64,000 nt of DNA from Saccharopolyspora phatthalungensis (GCF_014203395.1 NZ_JACHIW010000001.1:1674001-1738000); one strand, 5' to 3'. Numbered from the stretch's first letter, positions 1-9,511 are shown. Numbers and translations are program-made. Notes: generated from the letters alone by a model not told the origin.

Positions 1-849
1 ACGGTCGCGGAAATCGACATCGGCGTCCCGCGCTGGTCGGAGGATCCGGCGCACGTGCTCGGCCTCATCGCGAACTACGTGCAGACCGGCGATAGCGGGC
101 ACGCCGCCGACGAGCTCTACCTACGCGGGGCGCAAGAAGCGGAACGGATGGCCGCCGAGATCGTGTCCCGACTGCGCCGCAAGAGCCCGCTGCGCGCTCG
201 GGTAGCCGGATTCGCGGTGGACCGGGTGCGCCAGCTCGCCGGGCTGCGCGAACTGCCGAAATACTGCCTGGTGCTGGCGATCGCGAACGCCCGACGGCAT
301 CTGCTGGCCGTCGGCCGCGAACTTGCCTCGACGGGGCGGTTGGCACAGGCAGACGACGTGTTCTTCCTCGATTACCAAGAGGTTTCCGAGGTGCTCGCCG
401 GTGCGGATCACCGGCAGTTGGTGGCTCAACGCCGCGAAACGCACGAACGCGAGCTGCGTCGGCGGCACGTGCCGCGAGTGCTGCTCTCGGACGGCACCGA
501 ACCCGAAGCGACGCTGCCCGCCGAAGCGGTCGATGGGCACCTGGTCGGGACATCCGCCTCGGCGGGGACCGTGACCGGGACGGCGCGAGTGGTGCACGAT
601 CCGGTCCGCGCGCGGCTGGCGCCCGGGGAGATCCTGGTCGCGCCGTCCACCGACCCGGGGTGGACGCCGCTGTTCCTGACCGCGGGTGGCCTGGTGATGG
701 AGATGGGCGGGCCGAACTCGCACGGCGCGACGGTGGCCCGGGAATACGGAATCCCCGCGGTGGTGGGCGTTCCCGATGCCACGAATCGGATCGTCGACGG
801 CCGGCAGATCACCGTCCACGGCTCGGCCGGCACCGTCGAAATCACCTGA
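1..849 (+). CDS. PEP-utilising phosphotransferase (PEP synthase / rifampicin phosphotransferase-like), C-terminal part
   Basis: The reading frame is open from the first base, so the N-terminal ATP-grasp part lies outside the window; 282 residues are present. The last ~100 residues form the swivelling phospho-histidine domain of the PEP synthase/PPDK/rifampicin phosphotransferase family, with the motif GGPNSHGATVARE and candidate phospho-acceptor His241 of the visible part. The preceding helical stretch, including LPKYCLVLAIANARR, resembles the linker of rifampicin phosphotransferase-like proteins more than classical PEP synthase. Such enzymes move phosphate from ATP through the histidine to pyruvate or an antibiotic hydroxyl. 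The substrate cannot be decided from this fragment. It ends with TGA and stands alone. Confidence 0.85.
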   Translation, partial: TVAEIDIGVPRWSEDPAHVLGLIANYVQTGDSGHAADELYLRGAQEAERMAAEIVSRLRRKSPLRARVAGFAVDRVRQLAGLRELPKYCLVLAIANARRHLLAVGRELASTGRLAQADDVFFLDYQEVSEVLAGADHRQLVAQRRETHERELRRRHVPRVLLSDGTEPEATLPAEAVDGHLVGTSASAGTVTGTARVVHDPVRARLAPGEILVAPSTDPGWTPLFLTAGGLVMEMGGPNSHGATVAREYGIPAVVGVPDATNRIVDGRQITVHGSAGTVEIT

Positions 850-1087
850 TCACCTCGGCTGGCCACCTCCCGCAGCGGACTCACCGCCAAGCACTGCCCA
901 TGCCGGCGAACCATGACGATGACCCCCGCCGTTTCGGCAGGGGCCATCGAATCCTCACGGGCGCCATCGGCGGTTCAGCGTTGGTATCGACCGGGGTCCG
1001 GTGCTGATCGCGCATTTCAGCCCTCGCCGGTGCTTCCGGTGCGGTCGGTGAACCGCTGGGCGTGGTCGACGAGCCGCCGGGATTCGC

Positions 1088-1819
1088 TCAGCCGCCGAGC
1101 TGGTTGGCGCCGCCCAGCGGGCCGTGGCCGAGCAGGTCGTCGACCTGACCCAGCGGCGCGGCCGGAGCGGTCTTGCCGACCGGGAGGTCGTTGGTCACGC
1201 CGCCGAGCGGGCCCTGCGGGCCGGTGACTCCGCCGAGCGCTTCGCCGCCCCTGGCCACCGACGGCTTCGAACCGCCGGCCGGGGAACCGGCCAGCGCGCC
1301 GTTAAGCGCCTCGCCCACCAAGTCGACATTCTGCTGCTCGGGCCCGGTCTGCGGAACGCCCGGCCGGGTGCCGTCCAGCGCCGAAGCCATCTCGGGCGGC
1401 AGCAGGTCGTTGGCCGGTCCGCCGGTCCTGGCCAGGGGCAGGGTCTGCCCGGCCGGGATCACTTCGCCGACCGGCAGCGTGCCGAGCGGGTCGCGCGTAT
1501 CGAGGCTCTTGCCACCGGTCATGTCGCCGAGCTTGCCGGTGACCTTGTCGCCATCGAGCGCTCCGGTGAGGCCGTTGAGCGAGTCATCGGCGCCGCTGCG
1601 CCCCGCGAGCCGCTCCTGCACCGGAACGACGTCACCCACGGTCTGCTGCGCGGAGTGCACCGTGCCGGCGAAGTGATACGCCGTCTGAGCGAGGTTGTTG
1701 TCGGTGGGCAGCTCTGCGGGCAGTTGCGGGGTCTCGGCCGCGTTCGCGGTAGCGGCGAAGCCGACCGCGCCGGCGCCGCCGGCCAGCACGGCGGCTGCTG
1801 CGGTAAGGGTGCGCTTCAT
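1088..1819 (-). CDS. secreted hypothetical protein
   Basis: This 243-residue protein starts at ATG behind a good ribosome site (AGAGAGGAG, 8 bases upstream). A Sec signal peptide is clear: MKRT, a hydrophobic Ala/Gly-rich core, and an ATANAAE-type cleavage site near residue 28. The mature part is rich in Gly, Leu, Pro and Asp, low in aromatics, and has no cysteine pair or recognisable catalytic motif. It resembles small secreted proteins common in streptomycetes and relatives, whose role is unknown. It is monocistronic, with about 240 bases of empty sequence on its 3' side. No function is assigned. Confidence 0.75.
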   Translation of the reverse strand: MKRTLTAAAAVLAGGAGAVGFAATANAAETPQLPAELPTDNNLAQTAYHFAGTVHSAQQTVGDVVPVQERLAGRSGADDSLNGLTGALDGDKVTGKLGDMTGGKSLDTRDPLGTLPVGEVIPAGQTLPLARTGGPANDLLPPEMASALDGTRPGVPQTGPEQQNVDLVGEALNGALAGSPAGGSKPSVARGGEALGGVTGPQGPLGGVTNDLPVGKTAPAAPLGQVDDLLGHGPLGGANQLGG

Positions 1820-1983
1820 CGCAATGCTCCTCTCTGCACAGGCCGATTCCTGTGCGCCGCGCCGGAGATTACGGAAGAATCACTCTCCACTATTCAGCGA
1901 TCACATAAGTGGGAAAAATGGACGGTCGGTGATCACTATCCGCTCACCCTGCCCCACTTCTGGGCGGCCAGGTGTCGAAGCGA

Positions 1984-2796
1984 CTACAGCGCGATCCCAT
2001 CTGTCACTGCCGACGGCAACCGGTGCGCCTGTTCGGCCCGCAACGCTTCGACCGCGTCGGCGAACGCCGCGTACGACGCGCCCTCGCTGTCGAATCCCCG
2101 GTACCGGCCCACCCGCAACTCCACCGACTCGTATTCGCGCTCCAGCGCATCGGCCGTCTGCTGGCACGCCGTGGACCGGTCCCGGTACTTGGCATAACCG
2201 GCGAAGGCCGCAGCCACCGCCACGAGCAGGCTCAATCCCGACGCGACCCAGCGAGCATCCACAACGGAAATCGCGGCCGAGGTCGCCGACGCGGCGATTA
2301 TCGAGCCACCGATGATCACCGTCTGCAGGACGTTGTCCTTCCGGCGGTCCCGGCGGGCCTCGCCCCGATAGCGCTCGATGAGCTCCGGCAACTGCGCCCG
2401 GTAACGCTTGTGCGTCCCCAGCAAATCCCCAGACCCCAACTCTTCCAGCACATGCTCGCGATTCTCGTATTCGAGAGAACGCAGTTCCGACTCCACCGCA
2501 CGAACCTTAAAGTGCTGCTGGTAGACGAATTTCGTCGACACCGCGATCGAGCCCACCGCAAGCGCGAACAGCACGGCGGCGGGCAGCGGCGACGACCATA
2601 ACCCCAGTGCGATCGCGCCAGCGCCGATCAGCAGCGAATTGCCCGGCACCGCCCAAACCAGCAGCAGCCGTTGCACCAACCGCGCGCGGTAGTGCTGCTC
2701 GGACCGCGCGGTGATCCGACGCTCCCAGTCCAGCGGCTGGCGATCCGCGGCGAGCACCCCACTGCTGATGATTCCGGTCGTATCCACCCGTTTCAT
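1984..2796 (-). CDS. DUF4231 / SLATT-like four-helix membrane protein
   Basis: The 270-residue protein is started at ATG 2796, where GGGAGG lies 8-9 bases upstream; an upstream in-frame start at 2850 lacks such a site. Two hydrophobic hairpins are visible, around residues 48-95 and 160-205, separated by a charged helical segment, with a long charged C-terminal helix. This arrangement matches DUF4231, a relative of the SLATT two-helix effectors. Some SLATT proteins act as pore-forming effectors beside nucleotide-second-messenger synthases, but no such synthase or sensor is adjacent here. It stands alone between two secreted-protein genes. The family call is by pattern and the physiological role is unknown. 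Confidence 0.65.
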   Translation of the reverse strand: MKRVDTTGIISSGVLAADRQPLDWERRITARSEQHYRARLVQRLLLVWAVPGNSLLIGAGAIALGLWSSPLPAAVLFALAVGSIAVSTKFVYQQHFKVRAVESELRSLEYENREHVLEELGSGDLLGTHKRYRAQLPELIERYRGEARRDRRKDNVLQTVIIGGSIIAASATSAAISVVDARWVASGLSLLVAVAAAFAGYAKYRDRSTACQQTADALEREYESVELRVGRYRGFDSEGASYAAFADAVEALRAEQAHRLPSAVTDGIAL

Positions 2797-3105
2797 CACA
2801 TTGATCCTCCCAGCGCTTTTATGCGATCGAAGTAGCTCTCGAAGCACCACGACAATCGACCAGGAGGGTGATCGTGGGTTAGTCTGATCGGCTCACCACC
2901 CGATGCGCAAGGTGATCGCCGCTGGGCTAGAACGCTGCCCGTCGCCCAATAACGGACAATGGTAATAGCCAGTGGCGTCATGTCCGGCATCACGGGCACT
3001 TTCCGGAGGCTGTCACCCTGACAGAGCAACCGGCGATCGGGCAACCCGATCACCCTCGGCGGTCGGCGCGCCGTGGGAAGTCGCGGAGAGGCGCGGGCAG
3101 CTTCT

Positions 3106-3693
3106 TTAATGCGTCAACCAGGCAGAGACGTCCCGGTAGAACAGCTCCGGATCCACCGGCCGCCCGGCGACCTCAAGCTGGAAATGCAGGTGCGGGCCGG
3201 TGGATTGGCCGCGATCGCCCATAGTCGCGATCAACTGTCCGGGCCGCACCGGTTGCCCGACCGCTACAAAGGTCTCGTCGATGTGCCCGTAAATCGAAAC
3301 GACGTCGCCCTGGTGCACAATTCTGATCCACAGCCCAAAGCCGCTGGCCGGCCCGCAATCGATGACGGTGCCCGGCGAAACCGCCCGGATCGGAGTGCCG
3401 ATCTCGTTGGCGATGTCGATGCCCTTGTGCACCGTGCCGCCACGCTCGCCGAAGCCGCTGCTGATCTCGCCCTCTGTCGGCGTTACCCACGCCGGAGGAG
3501 GCTCAACAGCCCGTTCGGACCTGCGCGGTGCCCGCGCGGCGAAGTTGACGGCACGGTCCCGTCCGACCGCCGGGAGCTTCGGATGGGCGTCTTGCACAGC
3601 CAACGCGGCGGTGACGGCACCGATGGGGCCAAGCGCGCTGATCACGAGCAGGACGACCAATCCGCCAATCACGGTCTTTTGTCGCATCGCCAT
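3106..3693 (-). CDS. M23-family peptidoglycan endopeptidase, secreted
   Basis: The protein has 195 residues with an N-terminal signal or anchor helix (about residues 8-32), a basic/Pro linker, then a complete LytM/M23 domain from about residue 70. The zinc ligands are visible: His89 and Asp93 in HKGIDIA, and the His168-x-His170 pair in GPHLHF. Such enzymes cut peptide cross-links of peptidoglycan outside the membrane. There is no LysM or other wall-binding domain, so it is one of the short forms. It may be either tethered or released, since the segment after the helix (ALAVQDA) could be a cleavage site. Confidence 0.9.
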   Translation of the reverse strand: MAMRQKTVIGGLVVLLVISALGPIGAVTAALAVQDAHPKLPAVGRDRAVNFAARAPRRSERAVEPPPAWVTPTEGEISSGFGERGGTVHKGIDIANEIGTPIRAVSPGTVIDCGPASGFGLWIRIVHQGDVVSIYGHIDETFVAVGQPVRPGQLIATMGDRGQSTGPHLHFQLEVAGRPVDPELFYRDVSAWLTH

Positions 3694-4449
3694 TGTGATT
3701 CCACTCCTCCGCCGCCCGCGCCCTTTCGCGCGACAGCCGGTCCGAATTCCGCACTGGGGCCGCGATTATTCGAAACCGACAGCCGGGCGGGTCGGCAGAA
3801 ATTGCAACCGAAAGGCGTTCGCAGCGCATTTCGAAAATGACTCAATGGCGTGACGGGTGGGCAATTCTCGGTTTCCGCTCGAATGCGCCGGAAGATCCTC
3901 CACAAGACCACGCCGCCAACACCCTGAGTCCACAGTGGTCACAATTACCGGTGAATCGCACCCGGGTCTAAGCCGAAGCTCTTTCCACGTGTCACGGAGC
4001 GTGCCGGACGCCGCCGATCCGCTCCGTGCACCTCCCGATCCGCACACCACCCGAGCGGTCGTAATCCGGTCGAGGTAAGAATGAGCGGGGCCCTCAAGCC
4101 GGCGGCCGGAATCGGTCAGGTGCTTCCCGCGGCGGGGGTGGGGTTCCTGGGGTCTGTTTTGTAAGCGGCGTAAGCCACTTGCGGTGCGGGACTTAGCTTG
4201 CACCGCCGTGGGTTCTCGGGCGTTGCCTGGCGAGGACAGCCCCAGCGCCGTGTATTGGGCATACATAAGTCGGGGATCCCGGAGCCCCGGCGGCGACGGT
4301 AACTTCCGCAGGGGGGCCGCTACCCGCACCGCTACGAAAACCACCTTTGAAACCCTCTCTAGGGTGGCAGCGAAGTCATTCGATGGGTCGTGAGCCGTTT
4401 GTTCTGGTCCTTGCCGGATCGAGGCTCACGAGCAGCCAGGGAGGTTCAG
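3694..4449. other. long intergenic region, no convincing gene
   Basis: About 750 bases between the divergent M23 and transsulfuration genes. Open frames here, including a 192-codon one on the minus strand, have no ribosome site, no recognisable motif and random composition. The part at roughly 4100-4330 has unusual structure, with related words such as gtgcgggact and ccgcacc and short hairpins, which looks like an intergenic repeat element rather than coding DNA. No SAM riboswitch core was recognised upstream of the sulfur gene. Promoters for both flanking genes must lie here, but none stands out. Confidence 0.4.
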
Positions 4450-5604
4450 GTGGACGAAGCACGGATCGAGACCTTGTCGGTGCACGGCGGCGAGCGGCGG
4501 CCGGGCCCCGAGGGGTCCGTGGTGTACCCGATCTACCAGAGCACGGTGTACTCGGTTCCGTCCGACACCGACTACCACGACATCAAATACATCCGGCTGA
4601 ACTCGACCCCGTCGCAGGCGTACCTACATGACAAGCTCGCCGCGCTGGAAGGCGCCGAAGCCGCGCTCGCGACCGCCTCCGGCCTGGCCGCGATCTCGAC
4701 GGCTCTGCACAGCGTGCTGCGCACCGGCGATCATCTGCTGGTCGGCGACTGCCTCTACGGCGGCACGCACGACTTCCTGACCCACCATGCCGCGGATTTC
4801 GGTTGGCGCTACACGTTCATCGATCCGCAGCGCCCGGAGACCTGGGAGGCCGCCCGCACGCCGAGCACGCGGGCGATCCTGGTGGAGAGCATCACCAATC
4901 CGCTGGTCCGGGTGGGCAGGCTGGGCGAGGTCGCCGAACTCGCGCGGCGGAACGGCCTGGTGAGCCTGATCGACAACACCTTCGCGACGCCGGTGAACTT
5001 CCGGCCGACGGCAGCGGGATTCGACCTTTCCCTGCACAGCGCGACGAAATACCTCAACGGCCACTCCGACATCGTGGCCGGGGCGATCATCGGCCGCGCC
5101 GAACACGTGGAGCGCGCCCGGACCACTTCGAACCACTTCGGCGGCAGCCTCGACCCGCACGCCGGCTTCCTCCTCGCCCGCGGCCTGAAGACGCTGGCGC
5201 TGCGCGTCCGGACGCAGAACGAAAACGCGCTGGCGCTGGCCGAATTCCTAGCGGCACAGCCGAAAATCCGCGAAGTCAACTATCCGGGTCTCGCCTCGCA
5301 CCCGGACCACGCGCACGCTGCGGAGCTGTTCGACGGCTTCGGCGGAATGCTCAGCATCCGGCCCACCGGCGGTGTTGAAGCCGCCCGCGCGCTGATCGAT
5401 GCGGTGCGACTCCCCTACGACGCACCGAGTCTCGGCGGCGTGGAATCCCTCATCACCCGGCCGGTGGCCACCTCGCACGCGGGGATGAGCCGAGCCGACC
5501 GGGAATCCCTCGGCATCACCGACGACCTGGTCCGGATCAGCATCGGCATCGAGCATCGCGACGACCTCATTGCCGACTTCGCCCAGGCCCTGGCGAAGCT
5601 TTGA
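4450..5604 (+). CDS. PLP-dependent transsulfuration enzyme (cystathionine gamma-lyase/synthase, MetC or methionine gamma-lyase type)
   Basis: The GTG at 4450 follows GGGAGG by 6 bases and gives 384 residues, the usual size for the Cys/Met-metabolism PLP family; a frame start at 4390 would only add a poor extension. The PLP-binding lysine is Lys200 in HSATKYLNGHSD. The phosphate-binding and N-terminal YPIYQST segments are typical, as is the C-terminal ESLITRPVATSHAGM. The enzyme is cytosolic and works on cystathionine, homoserine esters or methionine. The exact reaction cannot be fixed because residues distinguishing synthases from lyases are not decisive by eye. It is monocistronic. Confidence 0.88.
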   Translation: MDEARIETLSVHGGERRPGPEGSVVYPIYQSTVYSVPSDTDYHDIKYIRLNSTPSQAYLHDKLAALEGAEAALATASGLAAISTALHSVLRTGDHLLVGDCLYGGTHDFLTHHAADFGWRYTFIDPQRPETWEAARTPSTRAILVESITNPLVRVGRLGEVAELARRNGLVSLIDNTFATPVNFRPTAAGFDLSLHSATKYLNGHSDIVAGAIIGRAEHVERARTTSNHFGGSLDPHAGFLLARGLKTLALRVRTQNENALALAEFLAAQPKIREVNYPGLASHPDHAHAAELFDGFGGMLSIRPTGGVEAARALIDAVRLPYDAPSLGGVESLITRPVATSHAGMSRADRESLGITDDLVRISIGIEHRDDLIADFAQALAKL

Positions 5605-6056
5605 CCACTGACAACGCTTCGTCCTGCCGTTTTCGCAGGGCCGGCGCCGAGTCGTGATGTCCAGTAGCCTGCTCGATCGCCACGGCGTGGAAGACGAGGA
5701 CCGTCGATGTCGTGGGCTACGTCCCGCTGGACCACACTTCTGCATCGGGCAGCGCACCGGCAGTCGCAGTGACGCTGGGTCAGCTCGGAGTTCGTCCGGA
5801 ACGGCACCGCGAGTCGCAGGATGCCCGCCTGACCGTCCTTCGAGGTCCGCAGCTGCGAGCTCGTCGGGGGCGAATCGCCTGCTCGTCCAGCATCGTCTAC
5901 ATAGGACATCGATGCCACCACCGGCGGTAAAACCGTCTGGCGATGTTCCACCCCTCGAAAACTTGGCGAAATCGGGATACGCACCACCTGTTCGAGTGAC
6001 AACGCGGCGTCTACGATCGTCGAGTCCCGCGAAGATCCGCTGACTGAGGACTCACG
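5605..6056. other. intergenic region at the left edge of the accessory island
   Basis: About 450 bases. A 21-codon frame beginning at ATG near 5707 and a minus-strand stretch reading TSKDGQAGILRL faintly recall DUF397-type small proteins, but neither has a full domain or a good ribosome site. I see no supported gene. The right part should carry the promoter of the DUF2637 gene. Confidence 0.35.
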
Positions 6057-7520
6057 TTGAGCAATCAACCGAAGAGCACGAAATCCGGCCACGGTCTCTG
6101 GCTGTCCCGTGCTGCACTGGGATTCGTGGCCCTTGCGGCGGTGATGGGCTGGGGCGCCAGTTTCGTCGGCCTGCACGCCTACGGCCAGGACCAGATGGTC
6201 GGCTTCAGCTACTGGACGGCCTGGCTGATTCCGGCCACCTTCGACGGGGCGGCCTTCGGTGCCACGCTGATCACCTACCGCGCCTCGATCTACGGACGCA
6301 GCGCGGTGCGCGGTCGGCTGCTGATGTGGACCTTCACCGCGATCTCGTCGTGGATCAACTGGATCCACCAGACGACGCCGGAGGCCCGGGTCGTTGCCGC
6401 CGGTCTCCCGGTCGCGGCGGTCGCGGTGTTCGACGTGGTCCTGGCCGAGTTGCGCGCCGACTACGAAGAGCGGCACGGCAAGCGCCGCCTCCGCCTTCGG
6501 CCGGGACTTCTGGTGCTGCGCTGGTTGGTGGACCGCGACGGCACCTCCGGAGCGTTCCGCCGCCAGGTCACCGATATCCCGGTGTCGGAGATCGCTGGCC
6601 TCGGCACCCCGTCCCACGAACAAGTCGCGCCAGAGGCGTCAACCCTCGCGGTGCCGGAAGACCGCACCGCGCAGCCCGGCGACCAGCCGATCCCCATCGT
6701 CCCGCAGCCTCGTTCGGGCGCACCGGCACAAGCGCCGACTAACCCCGAGCCACCACAAATCGCGGGTTCCCTATCACAGCAAGCCGAACCCGAGCTACGG
6801 GAAGCCGCCGCACCTCGACAGCCCGGCCCCAAGCCGCGACACGCCCCTGCACCGCCACAGCCCGAACCCGGGCCGCAGCGGAACTCCACAACCCTGTCTG
6901 AAGCTGACCCGCTGCAGAACGCCACAACCCCGCTTCCTGAAGCCGAACCGCCGCAGAACTCCGCGAATTCGCGGCCTGAACCCGAACCGCAGCGGTCCGC
7001 AACCGAACCAGAACCTCAGGCAGCTCCGGAAATCGCGATGCACACGGAGACCGCGGAAACACCGTCGGCTGAACCCGAGGTAAACACCGAAGATCGATCC
7101 GACAACGACCGATCCGAAACCCAGCCGGACGAAACCCAGTCGGGCGCCAAGGCCGACGACCAGCTCGGCCAGGATCCCAGCCCCGGCGAAACCGAACCCG
7201 AGACCTCCGCCAGCCCCGAAGCGGTCGAGAACCGCGACGACGTCAAGACGCCAGCGAGGCCGATCGGGGTCGAGTCGGCGGAGCAAACCCTAACGCTGCC
7301 ACCGGTCCCGGCCGAGCCCCTGACAGACGAGAACAAGCGAACCTTCGCCCGGCGCGACTATCGCCTGTCCCTGGAGATCGGCGAACCGATCACCGGGGCT
7401 CAGCTGGGCCAACGCTACGGCTTCTCGGAACGCTGGGGCCGCCGCCAGATCGCGGCGGTCCGAGTCGAAATGGAACACGACGAACAAACATACAATCGCC
7501 AGTTGATCAGCGTCGACTGA
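6057..7520 (+). CDS. DUF2637 membrane protein with C-terminal helix-turn-helix, mobile-element associated
   Basis: The 487-residue protein starts at TTG, 7 bases after GAGGAC. Residues ~19-130 carry four transmembrane helices typical of DUF2637. Residues ~190-415 are a disordered Pro/Glu/Gln tract built of imperfect repeats (for example EADPLQNATT, EAEPPQNSAN, EPEPQRSATE). The last ~70 residues (AQLGQRYGFSERWGRRQI) look like a winged or helix-turn-helix DNA-binding end. DUF2637 proteins are frequent beside transfer genes of actinomycete integrative conjugative elements, where their biochemical role is unresolved. No TraB, integrase or Spd gene is left nearby, so this is probably a survivor of a decayed element. 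Confidence 0.7.
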   Translation: MSNQPKSTKSGHGLWLSRAALGFVALAAVMGWGASFVGLHAYGQDQMVGFSYWTAWLIPATFDGAAFGATLITYRASIYGRSAVRGRLLMWTFTAISSWINWIHQTTPEARVVAAGLPVAAVAVFDVVLAELRADYEERHGKRRLRLRPGLLVLRWLVDRDGTSGAFRRQVTDIPVSEIAGLGTPSHEQVAPEASTLAVPEDRTAQPGDQPIPIVPQPRSGAPAQAPTNPEPPQIAGSLSQQAEPELREAAAPRQPGPKPRHAPAPPQPEPGPQRNSTTLSEADPLQNATTPLPEAEPPQNSANSRPEPEPQRSATEPEPQAAPEIAMHTETAETPSAEPEVNTEDRSDNDRSETQPDETQSGAKADDQLGQDPSPGETEPETSASPEAVENRDDVKTPARPIGVESAEQTLTLPPVPAEPLTDENKRTFARRDYRLSLEIGEPITGAQLGQRYGFSERWGRRQIAAVRVEMEHDEQTYNRQLISVD

Positions 7521-7840
7521 ACGCGGCAACTGTGCATGCTCACACCGCAGCACCTGACACGCTCGCCGAACAGGTCCCAGCACGCATCGCGAACTGGCCG
7601 CAGCAACTCGGCGGCCACGGTGTTTGCTCCGACCGATCCCGATGGGCCGCCACGTTGCCGGCCCCCGGATCGACCCGCAGACCGTCAGAAATGGGCTCGC
7701 ATCGGGCAGGCATGGCGGGTTCCGTACGGGCCCCACGTGGCTGCCGCGCCGGTCGTCCTCACGCACGCACGTTTCTAATCCCCGCCGAGGCACGCACAGC
7801 GTCGGCGTCCCACACCGCGGTGCGCAACAGCCTGCGGCCC
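7521..7840. other. intergenic region, nothing recognised
   Basis: About 320 bases between the DUF2637 stop and the hairpin at the end of the disrupted acetyltransferase. Frames on both strands are short and composition-driven. No RNA gene, repeat or promoter-like pair is evident. Confidence 0.35.
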
Positions 7841-7868
7841 GGACGGCCAGTCAGTTCACTGGCCGTCC
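7841..7868 (-). terminator. hairpin overlapping the stop of the GNAT gene
   Basis: Arms GGACGGCCAGT (7841-7851) and ACTGGCCGTCC (7858-7868) are perfect over 11 bp with a 6-base loop. The stop codon of the acetyltransferase lies inside the structure. It has no clear T-tract, as is common for actinobacterial terminators. Confidence 0.6.
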
Positions 7869-8012
7869 GACGAAGACAACATCCTGTACCACACCGTCGA
7901 GGTCGGCCACACCAGGAAGTCGCCCCCACTCCGCGAACCCGTGAGCCTGGAAGAGCCGGATACTGCGCTCATTACTGGCGAAGATGGTGGTGGCGAGAGT
8001 CCGCAGGCCTAG

Positions 8013-8028
8013 TACGGCAGCAGCCATT
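8013..8028 (+). repeat. left terminal inverted repeat of the IS
   Basis: TACGGCAGCAGCCATT, perfect inverse match to 9512-9527, adjacent to the CTAG duplication at 8009-8012. The transposase stop codon lies only three bases inside this repeat. Confidence 0.93.
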
Positions 8029-8030
8029 CG

Positions 8031-9341
8031 CTAGCTGACCTGGGTGATCTTGGTGTCGCGGGCGAGTCTGGTGCGTTTGTGGTGCCATCGTGATCGTGCT
8101 TGGTGTTTGCGGCGCCAGTTCACCCAGTGGGCTGTGTTTTCGGATGGTCGGCGTGTGGTGTCGGCGGTCAGGTGTTTGATTTCGGGGATGGTGAGCGGGA
8201 TCATGCCGGGATCGGCGGGTGGGGGCTGGTCCGGGTGTGCTGGTTCGGAGGCTTGGCTGTTGGTGCGGTCGCGTAGCAGCGCGGCGGTGACGGCGCAGAC
8301 AGCGAGGGCGGCGCAGACGAGCACGGTGTGCCGGGCGATCGCGGTGTAGAGCCTGGCTTGGGACTGGTCCAGGCCGAAGCTGTCTTTGCCGAACTCGAAT
8401 CCTTCCTCGACGGGCCAACGGAGCCCGGCGGCCCGGATCAGCCTCGTCTTGGTGAGCAGTTGTCCTTCGGGTACGAAGCAGTAGTGGAAGGCCAGTTCGC
8501 CGGTGCGCAGGTGTTTGCGGATGAGTAGGTAGTGCCGTTGTGAGGCGGTGGCGATCCAGGCCCATGCGTACCACCGGTCGCCTTTGGAGCCCTTGCCGGC
8601 CGAGCGGATTTCCCACCGTCGCTTGTGTTTGAGCAGTGTCTTGGTTGCCTGTTCGCAGGACAGCACCGTGCCGCTGGGCAGGGTGATCCGGAAGTTCTTC
8701 TGGACCCGCAGCACATAGGCTTGCTCGTCGGCCTCGAAGTGCTCCCGCAGTTCGGTGCAGTTTCCGTAAACCTCGTCCCCGCAGTAGAAATCGGGTCGGA
8801 TCCCGTCGGTGGTCGCTGTGGTGCAGATGTCGATGGCGAGCTGTCCTTTGGTGCGGAAGGTCAGGTCTGCCGGTAGTCCCATGCGCAGCGCCCGCACCGG
8901 GTCGGTGAGGTGTCCTTCGGGGATCCACTGCCGGAACCCGATCAACGCGTGTCCGGTGCCTTCGCGCACATACGACAGGTGCACCATGTTGATCCCGTTC
9001 TCCACCCGGCCCGCGCAGCCCATATGCTGGCGTTTGACGCCTGCGGTGGCTTCGCCTTTCTTCTGCTGCCCCGTCTCATCCAGCGCCCCGATCACCAGCT
9101 TCCCGCGCCTGCGTCCGGACTTGCGGGCCGCCTCCTCTAGCCCGGACACCGCGAACCGCCGGATCTCGGCCATCGCCGCGGCCTCATCCCAGCGCGCCCG
9201 GTTCAGCAGCCGCTGCGTCTTGTCCGGCGTTCGGTCCCCGACGTGCTCGGCAACGGTCCATCCGTTCCGTTTCGGTATCTCGCTCATCACCGCCCGCACG
9301 TACTTACGGGCCTGCACGAACGGCCGATCCGCCGAAAACAC
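8031..9341 (-). CDS. IS701-family DDE transposase
   Basis: The 436-residue protein starts at GTG 9341, preceded by GGAGGAGC about 8 bases upstream. The DDE core is visible: Asp in VIGALDETGQQKKG, Asp in FYCGDEVYGN, and Glu in LRWPVEEGFEFGKDSFGLDQ, followed by a basic tail. The N-terminal helical region (ARKYVRAVM) and the DDE_5-type core match IS701-family transposases. It catalyses cut-and-paste movement using the flanking 16-bp repeats. No frameshift or internal stop is present, so the enzyme looks functional. Confidence 0.93.
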   Translation of the reverse strand: MFSADRPFVQARKYVRAVMSEIPKRNGWTVAEHVGDRTPDKTQRLLNRARWDEAAAMAEIRRFAVSGLEEAARKSGRRRGKLVIGALDETGQQKKGEATAGVKRQHMGCAGRVENGINMVHLSYVREGTGHALIGFRQWIPEGHLTDPVRALRMGLPADLTFRTKGQLAIDICTTATTDGIRPDFYCGDEVYGNCTELREHFEADEQAYVLRVQKNFRITLPSGTVLSCEQATKTLLKHKRRWEIRSAGKGSKGDRWYAWAWIATASQRHYLLIRKHLRTGELAFHYCFVPEGQLLTKTRLIRAAGLRWPVEEGFEFGKDSFGLDQSQARLYTAIARHTVLVCAALAVCAVTAALLRDRTNSQASEPAHPDQPPPADPGMIPLTIPEIKHLTADTTRRPSENTAHWVNWRRKHQARSRWHHKRTRLARDTKITQVS

Positions 9342-9511
9342 CAGCGCAGCTCCTCCAGTAACTCACCCAACTTCCGCCCACCCAACCGAACACCTATCCT
9401 GGCAGCCGCAGCCGCCTGTGATCCTGTTGTCCTCACAAACACATGATCAACAGGCGGCTGCCCTACATCGAACGCAGCCCCCAACCACACGTTCCCGCAG
9501 GTCAAAAACCA

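Noticed and set aside
3766..4344. 192-codon minus-strand frame in the gap before the transsulfuration gene
   Set aside because: No ribosome site, no motif and atypical residues; reads as non-coding DNA.
4100..4449. SAM riboswitch upstream of the sulfur-amino-acid gene
   Set aside because: None of the conserved cores of SAM-I, SAM-II or SAM-IV could be seen.
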